Origin: UBA10365 sp041441915
Lineage (GTDB): Bacteria; Pseudomonadota; Alphaproteobacteria; Rhodobacterales; Rhodobacteraceae
Direction of reading: 5' to 3'
Assembly (NCBI GenBank): GCA_041441915.1
Contig: JASDRS010000022.1
Coordinates: forward strand, 1-64,000
DNA length: 64,000 nt
A model generated the notes under the pieces. The model saw only the letters and a program-made list of their open reading frames with translations. It was not told the origin of the DNA and made no database searches. Numbering within the stretch: the stretch's first letter is position 1; each line of letters opens with the position of its first letter. The position numbers were made by a program, and so were the translations under genes. Positions 18,420 through 25,637 of this stretch are shown here, one piece after another.

Positions 18420-19631
18420 ATGGACTTTGAAAAAAGCTTTCACGACCAACTGGCCCAACTTAAAGCTGAAGGTAATTATCGGATCTTCGCTGAGCTGGAG
18501 CGCAAACGTGGCGATTACCCGCGCGCGGCCAGTCATGCACATGGCGCAGTCAGTGCTGTGACCGTTTGGTGTTCAAACGACTATTTGGGCATGGGCCAAA
18601 ACCCTGATGTTGTGGCTGCTATGGTTGAAACTGCGCAAGCTTGTGGCACGGGTGCGGGCGGCACGCGCAATATTTCGGGCAATCATCATCACCATGTGAA
18701 GCTTGAAGCTGAACTGGCTGATCTGCACGGCAAAGAGGGAGCGCTTTTGTTCACCTCAGGGTATGTTTCAAATTGGGCGGCCTTGTCGACCTTGGGCGCG
18801 CGCATTCCTAATGTGGTCATCATGTCAGATGCTAAAAACCACGCCAGCATGATCGAAGGAGTACGCCATTCGCGCGCCGATAAGGTGGTCTGGAACCACA
18901 ATGACTGGCGTGACCTTGATCGCAAACTTGCGGCCTTGGGCGATCGGCCCAAAATTGTGGTCTTCGAATCCGTTTATTCAATGGACGGCGACATTGCGCC
19001 GATTGCTGAAATCATAAACGTTGCAAAAGCGCACGGTGCCATGACCTACATTGACGAAGTGCATGCCGTAGGCATGTATGGCCCGCGCGGCGGCGGAGTA
19101 TCTGAGCGTGAAGGCCTAGCCGATCAGATCGACCTGATAGAAGGCACCTTGGGCAAGGCTTACGGCGTGATGGGCGGGTATATCACCGGATCAGCCGCGC
19201 TTTGCGACTTTGTCCGCTCTTTTGCCAGCGGTTTTATCTTTACAACCGCCCTGCCGCCCGCCATTGTGGCGGCGGCAACCGCATCAATTAAGCACCTTAA
19301 ATCCTCGCAATCCGAGCGCACTGCCCAACGTGCACAAGTCGCAAAACTGCGCACAAAGCTTGATCAGCTGGGAATTCCCTATATGAAAAACGACAGTCAT
19401 ATAGTGCCAGTGATAATCGGTGATCCGGTAAAATGCCGCATGATTTCCGATATTTTGATGCGCGATTGGGGAGTGTATGTCCAAGCAATCAATTATCCAA
19501 CCGTCGCCAAAGGCACTGAACGGCTGCGCATCACGCCGTCGCCTTTGCATTCCGATGCAGATATTAACCATCTTGCAACGGCCTTGGCCGCGCTTTGGAA
19601 ACAATGTGCCATCTCGCACGCTGTAGCTTAA
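18420..19631 (+). CDS. hemA: 5-aminolevulinate synthase
   Basis: A 403-aa PLP enzyme that condenses glycine with succinyl-CoA to 5-aminolevulinate, the Shemin-pathway entry to haem and (bacterio)chlorophyll used by alphaproteobacteria. The PLP lysine is K246 in EGTLGKAYGVMGGY. Other family segments are WCSNDYLGMGQ, GTGAGGTRNISG, SVYSMDGD and YIDEVHAVGMYG. AAGGA lies 8 bases before the ATG. Its C-terminus converges on a class V aminotransferase, with a small AGGGG/CCCCT hairpin (19634-19649) between the genes. Length is standard. Confidence 0.97.
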   Translation: MDFEKSFHDQLAQLKAEGNYRIFAELERKRGDYPRAASHAHGAVSAVTVWCSNDYLGMGQNPDVVAAMVETAQACGTGAGGTRNISGNHHHHVKLEAELADLHGKEGALLFTSGYVSNWAALSTLGARIPNVVIMSDAKNHASMIEGVRHSRADKVVWNHNDWRDLDRKLAALGDRPKIVVFESVYSMDGDIAPIAEIINVAKAHGAMTYIDEVHAVGMYGPRGGGVSEREGLADQIDLIEGTLGKAYGVMGGYITGSAALCDFVRSFASGFIFTTALPPAIVAAATASIKHLKSSQSERTAQRAQVAKLRTKLDQLGIPYMKNDSHIVPVIIGDPVKCRMISDILMRDWGVYVQAINYPTVAKGTERLRITPSPLHSDADINHLATALAALWKQCAISHAVA

Positions 19632-19650
19632 TTAGGGGCCCTCTCCCCTG

Positions 19651-20901
19651 TTACAAAACCTGGTCAAGCGCAGTGATGAGCTGATCAATCTCAGCCTTTT
19701 TCGTGTAATGCACAAAGCTTAGCCTTAAGATGCCTTTGGCCATATCAATCCCCATCGCTTGCAAGGGACGCACTGCGTAAAAATCGCCCCCCCCCGCCAT
19801 AATACCAAAGCGCGCCAGAGCGCGAGCAGTGGCTTCAGCATCTTCATTCAAGCCAATGGCGACGGTTGGCGCGCGGTCCTCGGCCTTGCGCGGACCCAAA
19901 AGGCGTAGATCATTGCGGGCGGCCAGATAATCAAGTAATGGCTGCAAAATCACCGTTTCATGATCGCGCATCAGATCATGAACCGCTTCGGCGCGCGCGA
20001 CAGGAGCAGTGGCTTCACTGGCACCCGAGCTGAAGTGGTGGTCGTAAAGCGCATCAATATAGTCGACCATCCCCGCACAAGCCGCAACTTGTGCATGGTC
20101 TGGCCCAGAGGGCGTAAACCGTTTATGAGATGATTTGGCATTAAAGAAATGTGCCTGAGCGGGCAGCACAGATCCTAAACCATGGCGTATCACCATAACA
20201 CCCTGATGGGGGCCATAGGTTTTATAGGCAGAAAATAAATATACATCAGCTCCAAGCTTATCTATATTAACAAAGCCATGCGGAGCATAAGACACGCCGT
20301 CAACGCATGTATAGGCCCCCGCCTCATGCGCCAGGGCACAGATTCTTGCCACAGGATTGATTTCAGCCACCACATTTGAACAGTGGGGAAAACAAACAAG
20401 CTTCACTCGCCCATCAGCCAACAATTTTTCTAAATCTTGTGGATCAAGATGACCAGTTTGCGAATCAATAGCCCATTCGCGCACCTCTATCCCACCGTCT
20501 TGTGAAAGGCGTCGCCAAACGCCAGAATTGGCTTCGTGGTCTTGATTTGTCACAACAATTGCGGCGCCCTTCACCCCAGAAAGCCATTGCCGCACCGCTT
20601 GCGACAAAACATACGTGTTGGCCGATGTTGAGGGACCAAAAGACAGTTCATCGTTCATCACGCCCAAAAGCGCCGACAGGCGGGCGCGGGCTTCGTCCAT
20701 CTCGGCACCGCCAAGCTCGGATGAAGGATAGGGTGCATAGGGCTGAACTTTACGCTCAGTATAAAAGCGGTGCAACCGATCGACAACTGCGCCACAAGGA
20801 TAAGAACCACCCGCATTTTCGAAAAATGCTTGGCCAGAAAGTACTGGCACGGCAAAGGCTGGAAATTGTGCTCGCACAAACGAAAGGTCGAGTTGGGTCA
20901 T
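19651..20901 (-). CDS. Class V aminotransferase-fold PLP enzyme (cysteine desulfurase-like)
   Basis: A 416-aa fold-type I PLP enzyme of the class V/NifS-SufS superfamily. The cofactor lysine is K227 (FSAYKTYGPHQG), and D201 (TCVDGVSYAPHG) binds the pyridine ring. The N-terminal FFENAGGSYPC and FGPSTSANT segments and the FPHCSNVVAEINP loop fit a 'cysteine desulfurase-like' subfamily. I see no clear catalytic Cys-loop of SufS type, so desulfurase activity should not be assumed. It is transcribed away from ssrA and converges on hemA. Cytoplasmic; pathway unknown. Confidence 0.85.
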   Translation of the reverse strand: MTQLDLSFVRAQFPAFAVPVLSGQAFFENAGGSYPCGAVVDRLHRFYTERKVQPYAPYPSSELGGAEMDEARARLSALLGVMNDELSFGPSTSANTYVLSQAVRQWLSGVKGAAIVVTNQDHEANSGVWRRLSQDGGIEVREWAIDSQTGHLDPQDLEKLLADGRVKLVCFPHCSNVVAEINPVARICALAHEAGAYTCVDGVSYAPHGFVNIDKLGADVYLFSAYKTYGPHQGVMVIRHGLGSVLPAQAHFFNAKSSHKRFTPSGPDHAQVAACAGMVDYIDALYDHHFSSGASEATAPVARAEAVHDLMRDHETVILQPLLDYLAARNDLRLLGPRKAEDRAPTVAIGLNEDAEATARALARFGIMAGGGDFYAVRPLQAMGIDMAKGILRLSFVHYTKKAEIDQLITALDQVL

Positions 20902-20989
20902 AATGCCTCCTAGCGCAATGGTTTACTAATCCTATCTTTTAGCACGGGGTTGGCAAGGGAGAAGCGCCCCTTGCGCCGCATCGTCTGCA

Positions 20990-21325
20990 GGCCTATGTAT
21001 ATGGTGTCACGGGCAACCGTGAATATGGCGATAAACGCACCCGCAATAATCGGATCGGACCCGGGGGCGGTACCCGGCGACTCCACCAAAACCCTTCATT
21101 TGGGGGCTATGGGGTCGAAATAGGATCGACGAACGACTAAAGGGGCCAGCTTTTGCTCGGTAGGTACCACCGTTATCGGACCACATGTACAGTTGCAAAT
21201 GACAACCGTGCTCCGGCAATGGCTTTGGCTGCGTAAGCAGTTTGAGTCGCCGAAACTAAGCCCTTGCGCCTAGCCGCGTAAGGCGGGGCCCGCCGGAGCC
21301 TGGCAACAGAATCCGGCACTTACCA
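20990..21325 (+). ncRNA. ssrA: tmRNA, circularly permuted two-piece form
   Basis: The tRNA-like 3' end comes first: GGACCCGGGGGCGGTACCCG followed by GCGACTCCACCA, ending in CCA at 21088. A short A/T-rich spacer (about 21089-21101) follows. Then comes the normal tmRNA 5' end (GGGGGCTATGGGGTCGAAAT from 21102) and the tag frame at 21195. This order (acceptor piece, spacer, coding piece) is the permuted gene of Alphaproteobacteria, whose precursor is cut into two RNAs. A TCACGG-GCAA-CCGTGA hairpin (21007-21022) lies in the acceptor half. A GCCGGA/TCCGGC stem (21292-21317) closes the coding half. tmRNA rescues stalled ribosomes with SmpB and tags the nascent chain for proteolysis. Outer boundaries are approximate. 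Confidence 0.93.
21195..21236 (+). other. tmRNA proteolysis tag reading frame
   Basis: Inside ssrA, GCA 21195 to TAA 21234-21236 encodes ANDNRAPAMALAA. The ANDN start (bound by SspB) and the ALAA end (recognised by ClpX and other AAA+ proteases) match the tag consensus. It begins with the usual GCA resume codon. Confidence 0.93.
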
Positions 21326-21493
21326 CACCGAGTATCCGTCAGCCTCAAAAAGGCAGCTATGTTATTTAAAATATTTTTGATCATCGTGTGCTTATGGATT
21401 TTGCACTTCCTTTATTATCGCACAAAATAGAGACTAAAAACCTTTTTTTGCTCTAATTTCAAAGGAAGCCGCAGCTTTTTTAAGCTCGATAGG

Positions 21494-21958
21494 TCAATCC
21501 TGTGGCGCGTACCCATCTGCTTGATCAGAAATATATTTGAATGCGCGCAAAGGTACATTTTCAGCACGACAAATTTTGGCAATGGCATAAAGTTCCATAT
21601 CTACCAAGTCACAAAGCAGCTCTGGGGGTGTTGCAGCAAAACTATCGCCTGTGCCACACGAGATTGCACTTTTAGAAAAGCGTATTTCTGCGCTATCAAT
21701 TTCGAAAAGCGTTTGACCTACTAAAAACCCCAAAGCACGGGCATCCATGTCGCGCTGCATTACCACGCCGACCTCAACCAAACCGCTTAAGTCGGGGCGC
21801 AACGATCCCGCAGTGCCAAAATTTACGACTAAATCAGGTTCATGATCGATCAGTGCCCTAGCTGTGTGCCAAGCTGCATTCACTTTACCGATGCCCATAT
21901 GGACCAAAATCCCAGAAGAGATTGGGGAAATCGGAAGCTCATCTTCCATAGCAACCAA
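21494..21958 (-). CDS. Nucleosidase/phosphorylase-like protein, short C-terminus
   Basis: A 154-aa protein of the PNP/UDP (MTA/SAH nucleosidase) superfamily. The segments VHMGIGKVNAAWHTA, VVNFGTAGSL, ISCGTGDSF and LVDMELYAIAKIC are the substrate-pocket and catalytic blocks (the final VDMElYA is the nucleoside-binding Met-Glu). These enzymes cleave or phosphorolyse purine nucleosides. The family is normally over 190 residues: here a TGA stop follows FKYISDQADGYAPQD, while in-frame codons continue for about 17 residues, so the C-terminal helix may have been lost. The start is taken as TTG 21958, without a good binding site. It lies between ssrA and sspB on the opposite strand. It may be functional or decaying. 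Confidence 0.65.
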   Translation of the reverse strand: MVAMEDELPISPISSGILVHMGIGKVNAAWHTARALIDHEPDLVVNFGTAGSLRPDLSGLVEVGVVMQRDMDARALGFLVGQTLFEIDSAEIRFSKSAISCGTGDSFAATPPELLCDLVDMELYAIAKICRAENVPLRAFKYISDQADGYAPQD

Positions 21959-22134
21959 AAAAAGTATTTTTTAACCCAACATCATAAGACCTATCCTTTG
22001 ATTTAAATTGCCTGAGCCAAATCAAAATCTCAAGCCCGGCGTATTAAATGGTGCGCTATTTGGTAAAATAACTTGGCATCCTCTTTCATTCTACGACAAA
22101 TGTTTTATGCTATTTAAAATTGAAAAGGGTCCTC

Positions 22135-22596
22135 ATGTCGCAGAAAATCAATTATGGCAATCTGATGCACAACGCCATGCGTGGCCTGATCCAATCTATT
22201 TTGATAGATATCGCTAAAAATGGTTTACCCGGAGCGCACCATTTTTTCATAACTTTTGATACTACGCATCCCGATGTAAAAATTGCTAAATGGCTGAGTG
22301 AACGCTATCCCAGTGAGATGACAATTGTCATACAACATTGGTTCGACAATCTTATTGTGACCGACGTTGGGTTTTCAATCACGCTAAATTTTGGTGATAT
22401 GCCCGAACCTTTGGTGATACCATTTGATTCTTTGCGCACATTTGTTGACCCCTCGGTTGAATTTGGTCTGCGCTTTGACCAGCAAGAGGATAATGAGGCC
22501 CAGGAAGAAGATGAAGTCCTAGATGAACCCGACAATGGCCCTGCCCCCAAGTTCGAAGGGGCCAAAGTGGTCAGCTTGGATAAATTCCGCAAATAG
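22135..22596 (+). CDS. sspB: SspB-family ClpXP adaptor (alpha type)
   Basis: A 153-aa protein of the alphaproteobacterial SspB family, an adaptor that binds ssrA-tagged proteins and tethers them to ClpX. The folded domain covers residues 1 to about 110 (MSQKINYGNLMHNAMRGLI, HHFFITFDTTHPDV, FDNLIVTDVGFSITLNFG, IPFDSLRTFVDPSVEFGL). An acidic linker (EDNEAQEEDEVLDE) follows, then a short C-terminal ClpX-binding tail (KVVSLDKFRK). ATG 22135 is chosen over 22120 because AAGGG precedes it and the protein then begins as the family does. It lies 0.8 kb downstream of ssrA, whose tag it should recognise. Confidence 0.9.
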   Translation: MSQKINYGNLMHNAMRGLIQSILIDIAKNGLPGAHHFFITFDTTHPDVKIAKWLSERYPSEMTIVIQHWFDNLIVTDVGFSITLNFGDMPEPLVIPFDSLRTFVDPSVEFGLRFDQQEDNEAQEEDEVLDEPDNGPAPKFEGAKVVSLDKFRK

Positions 22597-22691
22597 GTGA
22601 CAGCACCGAGCTGCGCTCCACCTAACCCTTACCGCTAGATTTCACCGTTACTTTGCCGTAAAGTTATAGGCGATTCAACAAAGAGTGCAGC

Positions 22692-24086
22692 ATGTCCGAT
22701 ATTCGCATTGAAACCGATAGTTTTGGCCCGCTTAATGTGCCCGCCGATAAATATTGGGGCGCACAAACACAGCGCTCGATCAAAAATTTTCCAATCGGCG
22801 GGGAAAAGCAACCCATCGCTATCGTGCGTGCTCTCGGGGTCATCAAAAAAGCCTGTGCCTTGGTCAATATTACCCAAATCGACATTTCCCCCGAACTTGG
22901 CCAAGCCATCGCCGCAGCCGCAACAGAAGTGATTGACGGCAAATTTGACGACAACTTCCCTCTTGTGGTTTGGCAAACGGGTTCAGGCACCCAAAGCAAT
23001 ATGAACGCCAACGAAGTCATTTCAAACCGTGCTATTGAAATATTGGGAGGCGTGATGGGCTCAAAGAAACCCGTGCATCCAAACGACCATGTTAATATGG
23101 GGCAATCTTCAAACGACACATTCCCTACCGCCATGCATGTCGCCACTGCCATGATCGCACACGATGTGTTATTGCCAGGGCTTGAAAAACTACATGCGGC
23201 TTTGCTCGTTAAGGTCGAAGCCTTTAAAGACATAATCAAGATTGGTAGAACCCATACGCAAGATGCGACGCCCCTGACCTTGGGGCAAGAGTTTTCGGGA
23301 TACGCCCACCAAGTTTCCATGGGCATTCGACGTATCAAAACCGCCCTGCCATCAATTTATGAACTTGCCCAAGGGGGCACTGCTGTTGGCACTGGACTAA
23401 ACACCAAAGCTGGTTGGGACAAGCGCGTAGCAGCCAAAATCGCAGAGCTCACTGGCCTGCCATTTGAGACCGCCCCCAACAAATTCGAAGCTCTGGCAGC
23501 GCATGACGCAATGGTTGAAATGTCGGGAGCAACGCGTGTCGTCGCCGTATCACTCTTTAAAATCGCCAATGATATGCGGTTTTTAGGGTCAGGCCCGCGT
23601 TCGGGTCTTGGTGAGTTAAACTTGCCAGAAAACGAACCAGGCTCATCCATTATGCCGGGCAAGGTCAACCCAACTCAGGCCGAAGCTTTGACTATGGTCT
23701 GTGCCCATGTGATGGGCAATGATGCGGCCATTGGCTTTGCAGGCAGCCAAGGACATTTTGAACTGAATGTCTTTAACCCGATGATGTCCTATAATCTTTT
23801 GCAATCCATGCAGCTTTTAGGCGATGCAGCGGCCTCTTTCACCAATAATATGGTTGTGGGCACCACTGCTAATATTGCGCGAATTGATAAGTTGATGAAA
23901 GAAAGCTTAATGCTGGTAACGGCGTTAGCGCCAACCATCGGCTATGACGCCGCCACCAAAGTAGCCAAAACCGCCCATGCAAATGGCTCAACCTTACGCG
24001 AAGAGGCCATTGCCTTGGGATATGTTGATGGCGAAACTTTCGACCGAGTGGTACGTCCCGAAGATATGATTGGCCCCAAAAGCTAG
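22692..24086 (+). CDS. fumC: Class II fumarate hydratase
   Basis: A 464-aa fumarase of the aspartase/fumarase superfamily, a homotetramer that hydrates fumarate to malate in the TCA cycle. The signature GSSIMPGKVNP is present, with the catalytic Ser in that loop. TGSGTQSNMNANEV, HVNMGQSSND and GRTHTQDATPLTLGQEF are the other active-site regions. It is oxygen-stable and needs no Fe-S cluster. The small DUF4169 gene starts 8 bp downstream and is probably in the same transcript. Complete and typical. Confidence 0.97.
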   Translation: MSDIRIETDSFGPLNVPADKYWGAQTQRSIKNFPIGGEKQPIAIVRALGVIKKACALVNITQIDISPELGQAIAAAATEVIDGKFDDNFPLVVWQTGSGTQSNMNANEVISNRAIEILGGVMGSKKPVHPNDHVNMGQSSNDTFPTAMHVATAMIAHDVLLPGLEKLHAALLVKVEAFKDIIKIGRTHTQDATPLTLGQEFSGYAHQVSMGIRRIKTALPSIYELAQGGTAVGTGLNTKAGWDKRVAAKIAELTGLPFETAPNKFEALAAHDAMVEMSGATRVVAVSLFKIANDMRFLGSGPRSGLGELNLPENEPGSSIMPGKVNPTQAEALTMVCAHVMGNDAAIGFAGSQGHFELNVFNPMMSYNLLQSMQLLGDAAASFTNNMVVGTTANIARIDKLMKESLMLVTALAPTIGYDAATKVAKTAHANGSTLREEAIALGYVDGETFDRVVRPEDMIGPKS

Positions 24087-24094
24087 GACGTAAC

Positions 24095-24268
24095 GTGGTA
24101 GAGATCATCAATCTGAATAAAACCAAAAAGACAGCCGCTAAATTAGCAGCTCGTAAAGTAGCAAACACAAACGCCGCTAAATCTGGCCGTTCTAAGGAAC
24201 AAAAGAACCTAGAAGCCGCCCACTTAGGCAAAACGAAACTTGGCCTAGACGAAGTAAAAAAATCATGA
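24095..24268 (+). CDS. DUF4169 family small basic protein
   Basis: A 57-aa Lys/Ala-rich protein that starts at GTG 24095, with AGGA six bases upstream. The pattern EIINLNKTKK, then AARKVANTNAAKSGRSKEQ, matches the DUF4169 family: short, charged, probably helical proteins conserved behind fumC in Rhodobacteraceae. The stop overlaps the next start by four bases (ATGA, 24265-24268), so translation is coupled to the ribbon-helix-helix gene. Function unknown. Its basic charge suggests nucleic acid or protein binding, which is inference. Confidence 0.85.
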   Translation: MVEIINLNKTKKTAAKLAARKVANTNAAKSGRSKEQKNLEAAHLGKTKLGLDEVKKS

Positions 24269-24486
24269 AAAGGCCACAAAAACATTCGCTTAATCTGCGT
24301 GGGCATCAAACATCAGTATCACTTGAGCCTCAGTTTTGGAAAGCCTTTCGAGATATTGCCACAGAAAAAAATCAGGCCGTCAATGCCTTGGCTAGCGAAA
24401 TAGACGAGGCACGCGGCCCTGACGCGGGGCTCGCGTCAGCCATTCGGCTGTTTGTTCTCGATCACTTTCAAAAGCGCTTAGCCTAA
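24265..24486 (+). CDS. Ribbon-helix-helix domain protein
   Basis: A 73-aa protein containing a predicted ribbon-helix-helix fold: the strand HQTSVSLEPQFWKAF is followed by two helices (IATEKNQAVNALASEIDEAR and LASAIRLFVLDHF). Such proteins bind DNA as dimers. It is the usual third member of the fumC-DUF4169-RHH arrangement and overlaps DUF4169 by ATGA. The targets are unknown. It is not a toxin-antitoxin antitoxin on present evidence, since its partner is DUF4169 rather than a toxin family. Confidence 0.85.
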   Translation: MKRPQKHSLNLRGHQTSVSLEPQFWKAFRDIATEKNQAVNALASEIDEARGPDAGLASAIRLFVLDHFQKRLA

Positions 24487-24740
24487 GGACTGGTTTCCAC
24501 TTGTAAAAAAATACCTGCTTTAGCGCCCGCCATACGTTGCTCCATAGGTTACAAAATATGGTGTGGCGCGCGCAGAGGCACGATTCAAAGCGCCTTAGTA
24601 CCACCAACAGCATCAAAGGTCCCTTGAATATCAAAAATTCCAAACTTTGGTCGGGGCGTGGCCACTCAGAAAAGGCAGATGGGGCTGTTTATTGGGGCTG
24701 TTTATCGGAAGCACACGCGTAAAGGATACGTCGAACAAAC

Positions 24741-25499
24741 TCAGCCTAAGGCGGGCAGACCCAAAAGGTCAAAGCTTTCCAACAACCAAAAAGACAGGCG
24801 CGAAAAACCACCCGTCAGCATCAAAAACCCAATGGTCCAAAGCAATAGACCCATAATGCGTTCAATTCGCTGCATATGGAGGCGCATAAATTCCATAAAA
24901 CTCCGCAATTTAGGAAAAAAGGCTGCGACCGCCAAAAACGGTAGGCCCAGACCCAGAGCATAGACGCCAAGCAAAAGCGTGCCGCGCGCTAGGTTAGCGT
25001 CTGACGCGGCAAGCGATAAAATTGCGCCCAGTTGCGGGCCGATACAGGGGGTCCAACCAAAGGCGAAGGCCAATCCCAAAAGGTAGGCCCCCATCAAAGT
25101 CCCCCCACGATTGCCTGCATCAATGCGTAGGTCGCGTTCAATGAAGCCCAGGCGATAAATGCCAAGAAAATGGCCCCCAAAAATCATCACAATAAGGCCA
25201 GCAACCGTATTAAAAGTCTCAGCATAATTGAGAAAAAATCTACCAAAAGCTGAAGCGGTAAAGCCCAAAAGCAAAAATACTGTTGATAGGCCCATCACAA
25301 AAAAAACAGCGGCTCCGATGGGGCTGCGGCGCACTTCGCCTTCGCCCGACAGGTCCTTTATCGAAATCCCGCCCATAAAGGCTAAATACGGCGGCACAAT
25401 TGGCAAAACGCAGGGGCTTAGAAAGGACAATATTCCCGCCGCGAGTGCCACAGCGATGGCTGGCAATAAAGATGCATCAATAAGTTCAATTCCAAACAT
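24741..25499 (-). CDS. ccdA: Cytochrome c biogenesis protein CcdA
   Basis: A 252-aa inner-membrane thiol-disulfide transporter (DsbD/CcdA family) with six predicted helices. It passes electrons from cytoplasmic thioredoxin to periplasmic partners for cytochrome c haem ligation. The two redox cysteines are in SFLSPCVLPIVPPYLA (helix 1) and GWTPCIGPQLGAI (helix 4). AAGGGG lies just before ATG 25499. It lies downstream of rne on the same strand, with a 138-bp gap that includes a G10 tract. The thioredoxin-like partner is not in the window. Confidence 0.93.
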   Translation of the reverse strand: MFGIELIDASLLPAIAVALAAGILSFLSPCVLPIVPPYLAFMGGISIKDLSGEGEVRRSPIGAAVFFVMGLSTVFLLLGFTASAFGRFFLNYAETFNTVAGLIVMIFGGHFLGIYRLGFIERDLRIDAGNRGGTLMGAYLLGLAFAFGWTPCIGPQLGAILSLAASDANLARGTLLLGVYALGLGLPFLAVAAFFPKLRSFMEFMRLHMQRIERIMGLLLWTIGFLMLTGGFSRLSFWLLESFDLLGLPALG

Positions 25500-25605
25500 G
25501 TGTTCCCCTTGTTAGAGCTCTTTTAAGCCCAACTGCGCGGCCTGTCATGCCCAAAGGTTTGAACCAATTGGGCCACAATCGCTTGTCAGGCACACGACTT
25601 AACTA

Positions 25606-25635
25606 CCCCCCAGAAAGAAGGTTGTGGGGGGGGGG
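25606..25635. repeat. C6/G10 hairpin next to the rne stop
   Basis: A run of ten G (25626-25635) lies two bases beyond the rne stop codon. It can pair with C6 at 25606-25611. Short TTAACTAC copies flank the structure on both sides. It may be the rne terminator, although no T-run follows on the minus strand. The G tract is unusual in this moderate-GC genome. Confidence 0.5.
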
Positions 25636-25637
25636 AA

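Noticed and set aside
24095..24486. DUF4169/RHH pair as a toxin-antitoxin module
   Set aside because: Neither protein resembles a toxin family, and the pair is a stable companion of fumC rather than a mobile module.
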